Below, in pieces: positions 11,038-24,108 of a DNA stretch of 64,000 bases (its first letter is position 1; every line of letters begins with the position of its first letter). Origin of the DNA: Lottia gigantea. Its lineage: Eukaryota > Mollusca > Gastropoda > Lottiidae. Location of the stretch: NCBI RefSeq assembly GCF_000327385.1, contig NW_008710536.1:156381-220380 (forward strand), written 5' to 3'. Both the position numbers and the translations under genes were made by a program. Below the pieces are notes generated by a model. It was not told the DNA's origin. It saw only the letters and a list, made by a program, of their open reading frames with translations, and ran no database searches.

Positions 11038-11974
11038 AGCATTTAAAATGCTAGATGTCTGTAAAGAAAAACATAAAAAACCCTAAAATAACAAAACAAC
11101 CATTCCTTAGAGAGCACAAGATGTTTTTTCAGCTTTAAAATTGAATAACTGATATAACTGTATCTATAATTTAAAAACATTTTGTATGAAATTTCTTCAG
11201 AAATATTTAGCAGAGGAACTGTAAGTCAAATATAAAGAGACTTATACCGCTATGGTATGGCTATAATTTCTTGAACAGTCAAAAGAAAAGTTTTCTTCAG
11301 GTTTTATCATTACTAAACTTTACATTGGTATGAACTAAAAAACAAAAAAACAAAAGAATTGGATTGCGAAATACCACAAATGTAATATTTTTGGGTAGAT
11401 TTAGTAGACACATTCCACATAGTTTATTTTCTGTTTTTTTAAGTGTCATTATCTTATAGGCCTAACCTAAAGCTGTAGCCTATTGAAATTATGGTAGGTC
11501 TTGATTCTTATTGAAAACTTACTTCTTTTCAGTATTCTGGGATTCTAATATCATACAAAATGCTACTAGAAAATTGATTTATTCTTGAAAATGGTGAATG
11601 TACAAAATCCTCTTGGTTGTTTACAAATTTTGACATAACATCCTGTCGTAGACTTGGTTTTCCAGATACAAATGCGCATTATGTCAAGGATCAGCTCATT
11701 TCTCTTGTCTAAATGGTAAAGAATTAAACAGTTTTGAATTTAATAAAAGAGGGGAAAATGCTCACTTGTTAATTGCTTTTTTGTGTTTTTCTTTTTTTTT
11801 TTTTAATTAAGTAGTGATTGGATATTTCAGGCATTAAAGTGATTTCTCTCCCTTGATTTAGCTCTTCTGAGAAAGAGAGCCTAAAAGGCCCATAGCCTCA
11901 GCTTTGAACATCCAGCAATATTTTCAACTGCCAATTCATCAACAGTAGCAGTCTGGACAACTCGGACATCTAAA
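11038..11974. promoter_or_regulatory. Divergent intergenic region, TIR-HEAT / ACADS
   Basis: The start codons of two oppositely oriented genes are 937 bp apart here. On the minus strand a splice acceptor (TTTTTCTTTACAG) immediately precedes the MGCASS exon, so part of the region is a 5'UTR intron of that gene. I do not see a clear TATA box or other core element. Confidence 0.4.
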
Positions 11975-14900
11975 ATGGCAGCAACAAGATTGTTTTGCAG
12001 AAGCTTTGGATTAAAAAATAATTTTTCTTTTACAAATAGTGAGTCATCATCTCAAAATCTAACTAAGATAATGCCTTTTACTAAATTCATCGTCGATAGT
12101 TTAAAACTGTCTTGTAAGAGCACTGTTGCTGTCATGATTTTTGCAAGTTGTGTTCCAAAGAAGGGGCTATATCTATGTTGTTATGTAAAACTCTGATAAT
12201 GAAAATGATAACAGATATAAATGTAATTAAAGGGACAGATGCGCAATTTTGGGGTGTTGATTTTATTCTTGAATATATGTAAATGATATGCAGAAGTACT
12301 AGAAATGTTAGAAAATCGCATAATTCCTTGAAAAAATACTTCAAAATAGGTATTTTACTCACTATTTCTACATATGTCTATAACACAGAGTATCTTAAAA
12401 TTTGAGTTTGATTGATCAAATAGAATGGCACAGCTGACCCTTTAAGCATATCTTATTAATATTTTCAGAAACCATAAAAAGGGTAAAACTTGCTCAGAAT
12501 AAGAAAGCTGTAAAGAGGTTTTCTAAAATTTGTATGTGTATCGAAGACACTGATAGCATCAATTTGCACCTTTCAAATTTTCAATCAGATGTCTGTGGTT
12601 CCTGCAATTCCACTAAAATTAAGTGTTTGATGAAATCATTAATCATGAAGGCCTTATGTGCCTCAACTAGTACAAGCATACTTCATCAAACGCATAATGT
12701 CATAAAATGTCTGATTGAAAATTGGATTGGTGCAAATTGATGCTATCAGTATCCCTGATACATATGAACAATTCAGGAAACCTCTCACAATCTCTTAAAT
12801 TACAATGATTAAATAGATTTTTGTTGGTTTTTTGTAATTTTTAGGAAATCATGGAATAAGAAGGATCAGTTCTTTAGCAGAACTTCCTGAAACTCACCAA
12901 TTATTGAAACAGACTTGTCAAGGCTTCTCTGATAATGAAATTGCACCAGTGGCTGCACAGTTAGATAAAGAACATACCTATCCAAAAAATCTGGTGAGAC
13001 TTTTTATTTGGGGTATACATTTTTGAAAATGGTATAATTCCAGGCCTATTTTGATGAGTTAACTCAAGGATGTAGATGAGTTAACTCGAGGATGTAGACG
13101 AGTTAACTCAGTTTGTCGATGAGTTGACATGTAGAGGTTTTGACTGAACACCATTTCGAGAAGGGATATAGTCACAGTTCTTGATTTTATGAAGTCAGCA
13201 TTTAAATGCTATTTTTTTACTTTTTAAGGTACAAAATGAGCGAGGATGTTACTTTTCATTTCAGGTCAAGAAACTAGGTGAGCTAGGATTACTATGTATT
13301 GATATTAGTGAAAGTGATGGAGGAACTGGTTTAGATTATTTAGCCTATAGTATAGCACTAGAAGAAATCAGTAGAGGGTGTGCTTCATTAGGATGTATTA
13401 TGAGTGTCAATAATGTAAGCTTACTAAACTTTCTAATTTTGATGGATCCTAGACTTCGTCTTTATAGAGAAATTCCTCTATTTTTCTAGCCTGTGGGATT
13501 TTTTTTATTATTGAACAAAACCACTTAAAAATTGGTCTTAGAGTTGAAAATATTTCTATATAGGAAATTGCTTTCTAACCAGCTTAAAATTCTACAGAAA
13601 TTGATTGTGAAAATGGAATGGTGCAAAAAGCTATTCTAATGCATATACCGTATGCAAAGCTCGAAAAGCTATTTTGAAGCCTTTGACATAGGAATATTTT
13701 TTAGTAATAGATGGTTTATAATTTTCTTTAATGGCATACCAGTATGAGCTTTCAGCTATGAGTTCTTATCTTTTTCTTTACAGTCTTTATATTTAGGTCC
13801 TATTAAACATTTTGCCAATGCTGATCAAAAGGAAACATTTCTTAAACCATTTTTAAATGGTGATCAAGTTGGTTGTTTTGCTTTAAGTGAACCTGGTATG
13901 TATGAGCTAATATAAACAATAAATTACTATCTTATTTTTCTTGAACTTTGTTACTATTTTCTTACTAATTCCTAAATGAATCTGAGCTTTTGTTTTCACT
14001 CCTTCAGAAATATATAGCCTCATCTTACTCGGGTTCCAAATTAATTTCATGTTTTTTTATCTCCCTTTTTTGCATTAATCTATTTTTGATTGTTTTGAAA
14101 TTCTTCTAATTATCATGCTCAATTCTTTTTGAGTTGCTTTTGAAGTTGCTTAAATTTTGAACATAGTTGTAAGCTGATGAAAATAAGAGATGCTTTTTCC
14201 AAACGAAGTTTTTCTGTAGTTCAGATTGGTATTCAATCCTTTGGATGACCGCAATGATGCTGATTTTTTCTTTAATAAGGAAATGGAAGTGATGCAGGTG
14301 CAGCCTCAACAACAGCTACATTAGATGGTGATTCATGGGTATTAAATGGTACCAAATCATGGATCACTAATGGGTATGAAGCCTCAGCAACAGTAGTATT
14401 TGCCACCACAGACAAAAGTTTGAAACATAAGGTGTGGTGGTTTAATCAGTTTTAACAGTGATATGGGTTGATAGATATTCTCCATATATAAAGATTTTGT
14501 ACATGTACAAAAAGACTACATGCTATTTAGATATTTGTATCTAAGGGACAATAAACAATGTGCTGCAAACTTTACATATAAAGACACTCTTGAAATTCCG
14601 TCCAAATTGTCATATTGTCATGTTCTATCATATGTTCCCTCATTGTACACTGCATTGTGTCTTCAATAGCCTAATCTTGATAAAAAATAAATGTGATATA
14701 AAGACAATTTCATTTCATTTTAGGGAATAAGTGCCTTTTTGGTTCCTAAGCCAACCCCAGGTTTAACTTTAGGTAAGAAAGAAGATAAATTAGGTATAAG
14801 AGCAACATCTACTTGTAATCTGATATTTGATGAATGTAGAATTCCTAAAGAAAATTTATTAGGAGAAACTGGACTTGGTTTTAAGATTGCTATGGTTAGT

Positions 14901-16844
14901 CTTATTTTGCATTTTCTGTGTGCTGGTCTAATGGAATAATGAGGGGTGACGATTTTCACTTTCACAAGCTAACAGAGAACATACCCTATTATGACATTCT
15001 ATGACATTCAGTTTGATGCAAACAAGCAAATGCAATCAGATTAAAATGTTAAAAACTGTTACATCTGTGTGGGAGAATTGTCAGGGTTGGGCTCATAGTC
15101 AATTCATTCCATATGTAGAATGATATTTGGTGACACCCCTAAACCCAAACTGCTTGAAATACCACTGTTGCTCTTGCAAATAAATTGAGTGACACATAGC
15201 AATTTAAGTACAGTAATGTTATGTCTGGCTTATGAATCTAAAAGGCCAAAATGACATATTCCCTTTATAGTACTCCTATCTTGTGCTGTATACACAAGAC
15301 TTAAGATCAAATCACATTGTGTAACTTATCTTTTCAGCAAACTTTAGATGCAGGTAGAATAGGTATTGCTAGTCAAGCATTAGGCATTGGTCAGGTAATT
15401 ATTAATACTTAATTATTCTAATGGACTATTGGTAACAGACTGGTTTCTACTGGCCATGCATGAAACTCAAACATTATTCATATGAATCTTTTAACTATAA
15501 AGTGCCAATTAGCCCTAATTATCATAAAAATTTGTGGCATGAACTATAGTGTTTGTAGTGCCCCCCCACAGCATTATTGTCTTCATGGAAGAATTATAAA
15601 ATCTTCTTTTTTCAATGATTTTTGCATCTTACTCAGACTTAGACAGATGGAAGTTATACTTAATCAATATTTTGAGAAAACAAGAATTGAAAAATATAAG
15701 AAATAAAAAGAGAAAGAATTTTTTTAACACAATTCTTGTTATTTTGAAGCGTATTTGAATACATGAAAAAAGTATATTCTGATATTATTTCTATTTAAGG
15801 CTGCTATTGATTGTGCAATAGATTATGCTACAAAGAGGAAAGCTTTTGGAGCTCCCATCTCTAAAATGCAGGCAATTCAGGTAATTTTATTTCTAATTTA
15901 ATTAATTGATTCATTAATTAAGAAATACCTGATTCTCCACTGTGCATAGGTATTTCAGCTCTGTATTCCTTTCAGTGAAATAATGTATTGAAATATTTTT
16001 TAGACTAAACTAGCAGATATGGAGTTAAAGTTGGAATCTGCTAGACTATTGACTTATAAAGCAGCTTTATTGAAAGACTCAGGGAAACCATACACTAAGG
16101 TATTTATCATGTCATTATTATTACAATCTATATCAAAACCAGTGTTTTGCTAAACTAGGGTCAGATCTTGACACAAGTCGAGAAAGTTCTATTAGATTTG
16201 AAATCACATTGCCAGTTAGGTGTACCCCTAAAAAAAAATTGCATTTGCTTAAGAGTTCATTTTGTAATTCTGGACATGTTAAACTTATTTCATTATCATT
16301 GTTGTCCAGATTTACTTTTTAGTTTTGGATCTAAATAGTTTCTATTTCTTTCATGCATGAAACTGATCTATTAAATTTATGATTCTGTTTGAATTTATTT
16401 TACAGCATGCAGCTATGGCTAAATTAGCAGCTTCTGAAACAGCTACATATAACTCACATCAGGTTTGTTATCATATCATATCATCAATGAAATTATCTTC
16501 CCTTTTCATTTCATGATAATCCACATATATTCTAGGTAAACTAGACACTGTAAGCTTATAGACTTTCAAAATTCAATTTGGTTTGAAATTCCAAATAATT
16601 TGAAGACTTAAAAATATTACAGATTGGTGATTTCCAGCATTTGCTACTGGGAGGACACCTTTAAACTGTTTATTTGTGTTTACAGTGTATACAGATATTA
16701 GGCGGTATGGGCTATGTAACTGATATGCCTGCAGAGAGACATTATCGTGATGCTAGAATTACAGAGATCTATGAAGGTACAAGTGAAATACAGAGACTAG
16801 TTATTGCTGGTAGTTTATTGAAGGAATACAGTATGAAGAACTAA
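11975..16844 (+). CDS. ACADS: Short-chain acyl-CoA dehydrogenase (butyryl-CoA dehydrogenase), mitochondrial
   Basis: Eleven exons: 11,975-12,038; 12,845-12,993; 13,265-13,414; 13,784-13,895; 14,280-14,431; 14,724-14,894; 15,338-15,394; 15,800-15,880; 16,004-16,099; 16,406-16,462; 16,686-16,844. They join in frame to 415 residues, close to the roughly 412 of vertebrate SCAD. The enzyme oxidises butyryl-CoA and other short acyl-CoAs with FAD in the mitochondrial matrix, passing electrons to ETF. Residues 1-25 ([16 protein letters not shown]...) are Arg-rich and look like a targeting peptide. Family signatures include [55 protein letters not shown] and [16 protein letters not shown]393 in YEGT is the expected catalytic base. 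Introns show canonical GT-AG borders; exon 6 uses a GTTAGT donor. The gene appears intact. Confidence 0.96.
12228..12445. repeat. MITE family B copy, intron 1 of ACADS
   Basis: It starts TTAAAGGGACAGATGCGC and ends CAGCTGACCCTTTAA, giving imperfect inverted ends. The interior shares TTCTTGAAT, CAGAAGTACTAGAAATGT and AAAATCGCATAATTCCTT with copies at 21,818, 28,773, 52,261 and 54,541. Confidence 0.8.
12515..12784. repeat. MITE family A, copy 2 (~270 bp), intron 1 of ACADS
   Basis: GAGGTTTTCTAAAATTTGTA at the left pairs with the inverse around ATTCAGGAAACCTC at the right, enclosing CACTGATAGCATC and GATGCTATCAGTATC. This is the best-preserved copy of the family in the window. Confidence 0.85.
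13054..13130. repeat. Short tandem repeat (GATGAGTTAACTC), intron 2 of ACADS
   Basis: Four imperfect units of about 25 bp, each with GA(T/C)GAGTTAACTC followed by A/GAGGATGTA, lie between ACADS exons 2 and 3. Confidence 0.8.
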
Positions 16845-17427
16845 AGCTCACATAACGTTGCTCAAAATTATCGAAGAATTTTTGTCTCAAATTTAAAAAC
16901 TTTAAACTCAATCCAAGAAAAAAAAAATGAAGCATTTATTTGAGAATTCAATATATGCATTAAAAAGTAGGGAAATTTATCTAAAATAAAAAAGAAAAAT
17001 TTAAGGTTTGATTTCAAATACTTTTATGAAATTACACAAAGTGACTTTAAATGCAGGTGAACAAGAGCTTAAAGATAATATGTTAAAGAGCAAGCTCTCA
17101 AATGTTCACCAGAAATATTATTGACTTGCAGTGATTTAATTAACAAACTTGACCTTATAATAATTGTATTATTGTTAATTATTAATTATAAGTTATGTAT
17201 ATATGATTGTTATTGTATGTGAGATATAAATTCTATTTATAATATAAAATTTGAGTGAATGTTATAATGAAATTATTATTTCATATATTGATTAAATTTT
17301 TAAACCACAGCTAAGAGATTGTTTAATTATTCATAAAAATATTTTGAAGGGCCAGTATGCAAAATTTTCATTGTCAGTCTTGGTAACCATTTGACCAATT
17401 GTACTTAAGTCTCAGAAACAGGAATTT

Positions 17428-17817
17428 TTTTAGCTTTTGTCTGAGCAAAGTAAAAAGTTTTTTGAATTTTTCCTATTATTTTTATGAGAATATAAAAAGC
17501 AGCCTCAAAATAGTACTGTTATTCTTAGAATGTCTTTGTGTTGATAAAAATATAAGCATAAGCACACATTATATCTTCAAAATTTGTTTTTACAGAGGAC
17601 AATTTCAGCCCCAATTTTTGACTTTTGGGTTGAAATTTCTATTAGAGAAATGTGTTTCTTTCCATTGTAAACTTACAAAAGATTATAATTTATATTTTTA
17701 TCAACGCAAAGACATTCTAAGACTATCAGTAATATTTTGAGGCTGATATTCCAATTCACTAAAAAAAATATCGAAAAAATTCAAAAAATTTTTTAATTTG
17801 CTCAGACAATACGCTAA
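17428..17817. repeat. Foldback element, ~130-bp arms
   Basis: The left arm (from TAGCTTTTGTCTGAGCAAAG through AGAATGTCTTTGTGTTGATA) is the imperfect inverse of the right arm (TATCAACGCAAAGACATTCT through AATTTGCTCAGACAATACGC). The loop is about 120 bp. No protein is encoded. Confidence 0.8.
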
Positions 17818-18563
17818 TCAGTAATAACGTTCACATTTCACCACCCAAATTCCAAACCAAGTCACAGAGTGTTATCAGGTGTTCCCAAAGAGAACATACT
17901 TCTTATCATAGTGGAGCTAAATTTACAAAAGCTTTTGGACCCAAAGCGAATTGTTAGAATAAAATATCCACAATTCTTGATAACTTGAGCTGGACTTTAA
18001 CACCCTGTCATTTACATCTCCAGACAATATATTGTAATTAACCCTTCAGCTACTATAGTTCATTAATAATATATTGTATATAGAAAATACTACATCTTGA
18101 GGTTAAACCTGCCAATTGTTACATACACCGTATAAAGATCTATTGATCTATTTTAGATATGTGACTGATGTGTTAAATTATTATGTAATCGGCTATTGAT
18201 CTTATCTAAAATAATATACTGCTCTACAGTTGATGTATTGAGCACTATTTTAACAGTGAAAATAACTTTTTGTATTAAAATAATAAACATATAAGTATTC
18301 TTTAAAGGGGTATCGATTACCAGCAAGCTATCAGAAATCATATAAATACTTAATAAAAATCATGTCCAAATTTGTAATTCCATGAGTTATTTTTGTGTCA
18401 TAGAAGTATATAATTGCTTTGATCAGTTGTGTGGGATAACTGCCAAGGGATGATAATCGATTATGTATCCAGCTCTATTCTCCTACTGATGATAAAACTT
18501 TCTCAAACTTATCATTGTTTCATATCAAAAATGAAAATTCTAATGACAAGCATGATTAAAATT

Positions 18564-18720
18564 GAATGAATGGAGTCTTATGTCCTATTTTTCTGTACCA
18601 GATTGGACTGAAAGAGAGTGTCAATACCATGCAGTGCGCAATTAGGCCGATGTTGCCAAAACAGCAGCATTTTGTCAGGGATCTTTAATGTGCACAGCCT
18701 GTAGCACACAGTTTTATTGT
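18564..18720 (+). repeat. Dispersed repeat (GTGCACAGCCTGTAGCACACAG), copy 1
   Basis: It shares GAATGGAGT, CATGCAGTGCGCAATTAGG, CAGGGATCTTTAATGTGCAC and the terminal CAGCCTGTAGCACACAG with the 21,084-21,255 copy in the same orientation. It looks like a SINE- or MITE-type family; the class cannot be decided from two copies. Confidence 0.7.
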
Positions 18721-19289
18721 CTGATCCTATAAATTTGACTTTTCATTTAAAAGTTGAAATTCCATTGACCAGGGTGTTTGAAACAACTGTGGACTGCTTA
18801 AATCGAGCTTCAGCTCTTAAGCCAAATATTTACACAAACGAATACCTTAAAAATGTCAAGAGCCTGTGTTTGTTTCTGATAATCTCTTCAAGATTTGATG
18901 TGTTAATTTAGACACATACCTTCAAATACTAAAACAATAGAATTTTAGATTAACCCTCTAGCAACATTTAAATTAGGATAAGTTACATCACGAATAGGGT
19001 GATAATAATAAGGTGCCTCAGGGTTAAGGCTGCCAATTGTTTTAAGACCATATGAGATATTGTTAAACAATTGATGATAATGATAATAAAAGCCTGTTAT
19101 GTAACATAAATGACTGATTATGTTCTTATCATATCTGAAGACACATTGATTGACAACATAATTAAAGATCTAACTTGAAACCTATAGTCGGTTGTTGTTC
19201 TCAAAAGACAATACCCAAAGCCCTTGTGTGCTTTAGTCTAAGGATCCCTAGACATTTGGAAATCAAAAAAAAAGTAGCAAATGCAACTG

Positions 19290-19480
19290 CCCAAGCAGTG
19301 CAATAAGAATTAGACCAAATTTATTTTATTTATATATAGCTACTTCAATTAGGTTGAAGTGGGTCAAAAGGTTCAAGAGGGCTGGCATTAGACCCTAACT
19401 GAAGTGGCTGCATTGAAAAAAAAAATTGAACAAAAGTTTGGTCTAATGTTAATTATTATATTACTGCATGGTCTTCATTA
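19290..19480. repeat. Palindromic element (GCAGTGCAATAAGAATTAGACC)
   Basis: The left end GCAGTGCAATAAGAATTAGA is roughly the inverse of TTAATTATTATATTACTGCA at the right. The inner arms contain ATTAGACCAAA and TTTGGTCTAAT. Confidence 0.65.
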
Positions 19481-20075
19481 GCCCAATCAAGTGCAAAAGA
19501 GTAAGATGTAACACTCCATTCATTTCTTGAACACAATACAAATCTGACTTGTATAGGTATTTTCAATGAAATTTTATTCTACCCTAACTACAAAATTGGT
19601 TGCAATTACTAGTTATTCTATGCAAAAAATAAAGAGAACATCTCTAAGTTAAGATTTAAATCAGACCAGATGACCTCAAATATCTCAACTCAACTATAAA
19701 AGTTAACAACATAACACACATCTAGAAATAAATAAATTTTATCTATGGTAAAAACAAACATACAATACACAAACAATCCATAATCTTTCAAGTATTAATA
19801 TGACAAAGATGAGATTTTAAAAGGTAATAAAACTAGCTGTAGTTTACATGGAAATGCCTATCAAATATTCAAAGATTTATGTCCTGAAGCATTATCACAA
19901 AAAACAGCAAATATCTTGGTGAGGTGAATACACAATCACTATTGGTCTTTGATTCCAAATCATTTTTTTTTTTATATCAAGTGATGTAAACTCTTAATCA
20001 CAAAATATCATAATGATTTATAACACTATACACATGAATGGTTATGAATGACTCCAATATACACTGCACAATGGT

Positions 20076-23000
20076 TTAATTTTCTTTCTTTTCTCGATAT
20101 TTTGGTATAGGATGTTTTTTACAATCACCATAATACTGATTTAGATCAAATTCTCTTATCACATTTTCCTGCAAAGAAACAAGTTATACCAACAATAGCT
20201 TATAATCATATGTTTTTAATAACTTATATTTCTAATTTAGACACTTACGTCAGGGTCTAAAGTTGGGCCTCCTATCATTTGTCAGTTCGATGAGGGGCAT
20301 TCAATGTCTAATGCTTTCCAGAATATACAGTTTGTTCGTGTCACAAAATCCCAGCATTGGAGAGGGCAGAAATTGGATTGGCTGGCGGTATCATCAAACT
20401 CATGAATGTTCAAGTGACCTTAACTGAACTGGGTAAATTAAAAATAATTTTTTAATTTTAAATAGACTGACAAATGTCTTTGCTTATTTACATGAATATG
20501 AGTCAAAAATCAGTTGGATATCTTGTGAATTTATTGAAAAATAAAGGCTTATACTCATACCTTAGTCCACATGAACTTAGCTGTCTGTTTTCCATTAGTT
20601 AAAGGTCTTCGTATTTTGTCTTTACCATTTTCAAAGAGAATAACTGTAGGTAATTGTCTAGACCAAGATGAACAATCTATCTTATACCTATCATAATAAA
20701 TGAAGAGTTATTTGATTCTATTGAATGGTTACATACATCCCATAATAAATTTAACATTTTGATTTTTCAATGGTGTAGATGTTAGTTGACATCCAACCCT
20801 TGATCCAACTGATCTATATTCTTCTTCACAATTTGATTAAGTCCTCAGCAAAGTTTATAAGTGTTTCTGTAGGGATTGGCATTTTGAATAGTTTTCTTAC
20901 AGTACATTTGCAAATAGTAGGAAAAGAACAGTCTTATAAAAAAAGTCATTGTTTGGTCATTTCATGAAAACAGTGAAGTTTTAAGCTAGACCTACCAACT
21001 AACATCTCATCCAAGTGTCATTGAATTCTTTCAAAGTGTTATAGATAACTGAATTTGGATAGCAGTTCTTTTAAAGAAGAAATGAAATGAATGGAGTTTT
21101 ACATCCTACTTTTCTGCACCATGTGGGCTAATGATGACGGGCAACGCGATGCAGGGTGCAATGTTGGAAATTTTGCCAGGACAGTGGCATTTTTTCGATT
21201 TTCAACTGTCGAGGGATCTCTAACGTGCACAGCCTGTGGCACACAGGGCTTTAAAGAAGAAGAGATAAAAATCAAAATTTTTTAAACTTACTTCTCAGCC
21301 ACTGCGGGATATTTTGATATATCCATCTTGGCAAACTTTAAATTATCTAAATGATATCTGCAAATAAATGAAAGCATAGACTCCTTTGAATATCATATTT
21401 TAATTCATGTGTAACAATATCACTTAACATTCTTAACAACCAGATATGAATATGAAGTCTGACTTTTTTTCCCTGCGCAGTGAGTGTGCTTTTGTTGAAA
21501 CATCTAAAAACAAATATTGGAAACTTGTCCAGATGAGAATTGTGTGGTTGAAAAAAAGTATTGGCAGTTCGAGAAGAGCTTTAGTCTTTAAGCTGACCAG
21601 ATTGATTTATCAATTGTGTGCAAATAACATTTTATTCATATATAAGAGACCATAAGAAGGGTTAGTAATTCAATACTTACTCATTACTAATCTGCGAAAA
21701 AATGGAAGCAAATGTAACACAAGGTGGTGACCAGGCAGCATAAAATGTTACAACCCAAATTATTCTTTTATCTTTCTCTAATTCTTCCTAAAATCAATAC
21801 ATGTTAACAGATATTATGATAGGTGTGCAATTTTTTGGGGTTGATTTGAGTCTTGAATATTTGAAAATAGTCTTCAGAAGTACTAGAAATGTACAAAAAT
21901 CACATAATTCTTTTAAAAATACTGGACACACATGGATTTGAAGGCTCAAAATTTGACAGTGAGCTGTGAACATTATTACTGATTAACTGCTAAAAGAAAT
22001 TCCAGTTTCTGTGACTAAAGTATGATTGGTCAAACAAATGGCCTACCTGTCCCTTGGCTAATATAAACTTAGCCAAACAATTTTTTACACTATTTGTAAC
22101 AATACAAACATAGTTCTTGGATAGTAATAGGAGTGAATAAGTTCATAAAAACTCCTATGTAAAGTGCCGACTAAAGTCATGTTTAAACTTTGACTTGCTT
22201 CTATCATACATAAATATATTTCTATTGAGGAATTGTTTATGCAAGGCTGATAATAAACTACTAGTTATTATGATGTTGGTAATCTATATATTTCTACCAG
22301 CTGGTCATTGATTAAAATATATATCAAGGCTTTACTTACATCTAAATGACTAGCTCTGAAATAAGTGATATATTCTGGACCTTGATATGTTGGTTCAGGG
22401 ATGAATATAAAGTGTACTGAAATTGAAAGTAACAATAAAAATACATGGCTTTAATTTAAGCTTTATGGAACACAAGCAACAGTTTATGGAAACAGCAATA
22501 ACAGCAGAATGGTTCATAATATCTAACCAAAGCACTCTCAGACTAGTATCCTTAAGAAACACTGGTATATTTCATAAACCTTTACATTACATTTATATAT
22601 CAGCTTCAGTTCAATTCTGGCAGCTATTATAAAGTATATTATGTTTATTATCCAAGGGTAGCATTCAATGAAAGGTGTGTGTAATGTACAATCACTCCAC
22701 TTTTCTTTGACCTTTACATATTGCATAATTATGTGGGATAAGCGAAACAGATATGTAAAGCAGAATCACTAGGTTTCAGAATATCAGTCATCATAGGTAT
22801 ACAATATTTCTATGTACTTACAAATACACAAACCACCAAATACAGTTCCATATAGAGGATTTGCTTTAAAAAACATAACAGTATTCAACATCTTTGTAAA
22901 AAGACAAGCTGTATTGATGTAATCCACAAAGTATGCTGAAATCAGAGGGTTCAAAATTTAAAATTCTAATACGGTGGTATTCCAACATTCAACATGCAAA

Positions 23001-23750
23001 ATTCAACAGACTTGTATCACAATACAAAATACTATTGTATTTTATATTGATTACTGTATAAACAACCATAGTTTTGAAGATTTCTCTAGTTTGCACAATT
23101 AAAGTGGCTATACAACATAGAGCACCATTTCTCATATATAGCAAAGGTTGTGTAGAATCAAATGAAATGCCATTGCAATAGTCCGGTAGAATAATGGCAA
23201 AAACACAAATTTACTTACTCAATTTTTTGGTCTTTAAGACAATTACACATCCAAGAAATGTTATCCACTCCCATTCTTGCTATAATTACATAAAATTTTG
23301 TAATGAATCAAACTACTGTTCGTGATAATTAAAATCTTAATTTTCAAATTCATTCCTTCAAATTTTGTAAATGTAGGCCTACCCATAAAGGTCTACAGAT
23401 TTTACTTGATTTTATGAGCTTATTTAGGTAGAGCTTATTTAGGTAGAACTTATGTATAGAGCTTAAAATAAATTTCCATTATGCAATGTCACCTTGAAAA
23501 GATATAAGAAGAAACTTCTTGAGTCTCATGGTCACGGTTCGGTGAACATTAAAAAAACGAACTGTCGAAAAACTCAAATATCTGGAAAATATAATGAACT
23601 ACTCACCAATTCCAAAGAACAATCAAAAAACAAATAAGAGCAGACTATAGGTATTGTCTTTAGAAGTATATATGACGATGCTAAGAATATATTAGTAGCA
23701 TGGTGAGGGGAAAGAAGCGTCTTCGTCCCGAATATCAACTCGTCGAACAT
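20076..23750 (-). CDS. TMX2: Thioredoxin-related transmembrane protein 2
   Basis: Eight exons in transcript order: 23,750-23,607; 23,279-23,219; 22,935-22,822; 22,416-22,340; 21,787-21,681; 21,357-21,292; 20,687-20,561; 20,168-20,076. They join in frame to 262 residues (human TMX2 has 296). The N-terminal half is hydrophobic, with likely membrane segments near residues 20-45, 51-66 and 98-118. A thioredoxin-like domain follows: EELEKDKRIIWVVTFYAAWS, then SPPC at 152-155 in place of a CxxC site, then LPTVILFENGKDKIRRP. The C-terminal stretch ENVIREFDLNQYY is highly characteristic of TMX2, and the tail ends KYREKKEN, with lysines that could aid ER retrieval. Vertebrate TMX2 also lacks a full CxxC (SNDC), so a non-reductase role in ER or ER-mitochondrial contacts is the known-family expectation. 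The gene appears intact and is head to head with the DNAJC24-like gene. Confidence 0.93.
21084..21255 (+). repeat. Dispersed repeat, copy 2, intron of TMX2
   Basis: It starts GAAATGAATGGAGTTTTACA and ends ACGTGCACAGCCTGTGGCAC followed by ACAGGGC. It is homologous over its whole length to 18,564-18,720. The central GATGCAGGGTGCAATGTTGG also resembles the CATGCAGTGTGCAATAAGGG repeated at 7,990-8,170. Confidence 0.75.
21818..22055. repeat. MITE family B copy, intron of TMX2
   Basis: It carries GTGTGCAATTTTTTGGGGTT, CAGAAGTACTAGAAATGTAC and GACAGTGAGCTGTGAACATT, and ends GGCCTACCTGTCCCTT. Homologues lie at 12,228, 28,773, 52,261 and 54,541. Confidence 0.75.
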
Positions 23751-24108
23751 CTTTCGTCTTCTAAAATGAAAGTTGTCATTGAAACCGGAAACATGTGTTC
23801 AAGGGAATTAACTCTTAAAGATCTTGCGAGAAAGGTTTAATAATCGATAAGACAACCACAAATTACATTTTAACCATCTGAAAGACTCTTCTATGTTCTA
23901 TGTCCAATGACAATCATTTCTTATGTATATTTTCTATGTTTCAAGTTAATATTTGATGTAAATTCTGCATCATTTCAAAGAAACTAAAATGTAAATTTAT
24001 TTATCGCTTAGTTTTATTTTCAAGATGGCTGCGCCCATGTCACGTATGTGTTTACATTTTGTGGTTATCTTCATTCTGACATTATAAGCCACAAAGGAAC
24101 TAGTTATA
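23751..24108. promoter_or_regulatory. Bidirectional promoter interval, TMX2 / DNAJC24
   Basis: Only 358 bp separate the two divergent start codons, so the interval probably holds both promoters and 5'UTRs. I do not see a TATA box at a convincing distance from either start. Shared regulation is inferred from the spacing only. Confidence 0.5.

Larger units (their letters stand above)
16845..20075. other. Intergenic region between ACADS and TMX2
   Basis: Both flanking genes end towards this region (convergent). It contains a foldback element (17,428-17,817), a dispersed repeat copy (18,564-18,720), and a palindromic element (about 19,290-19,480). I see no coding exon. The 113-codon open frame at 17,399 lies across the foldback and is not credible. 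Confidence 0.55.

Noticed and set aside
17399-17740. 113-codon open frame
   Set aside because: It runs through one arm and the loop of a foldback element and is composed of low-complexity Phe/Lys/Leu-rich sequence.
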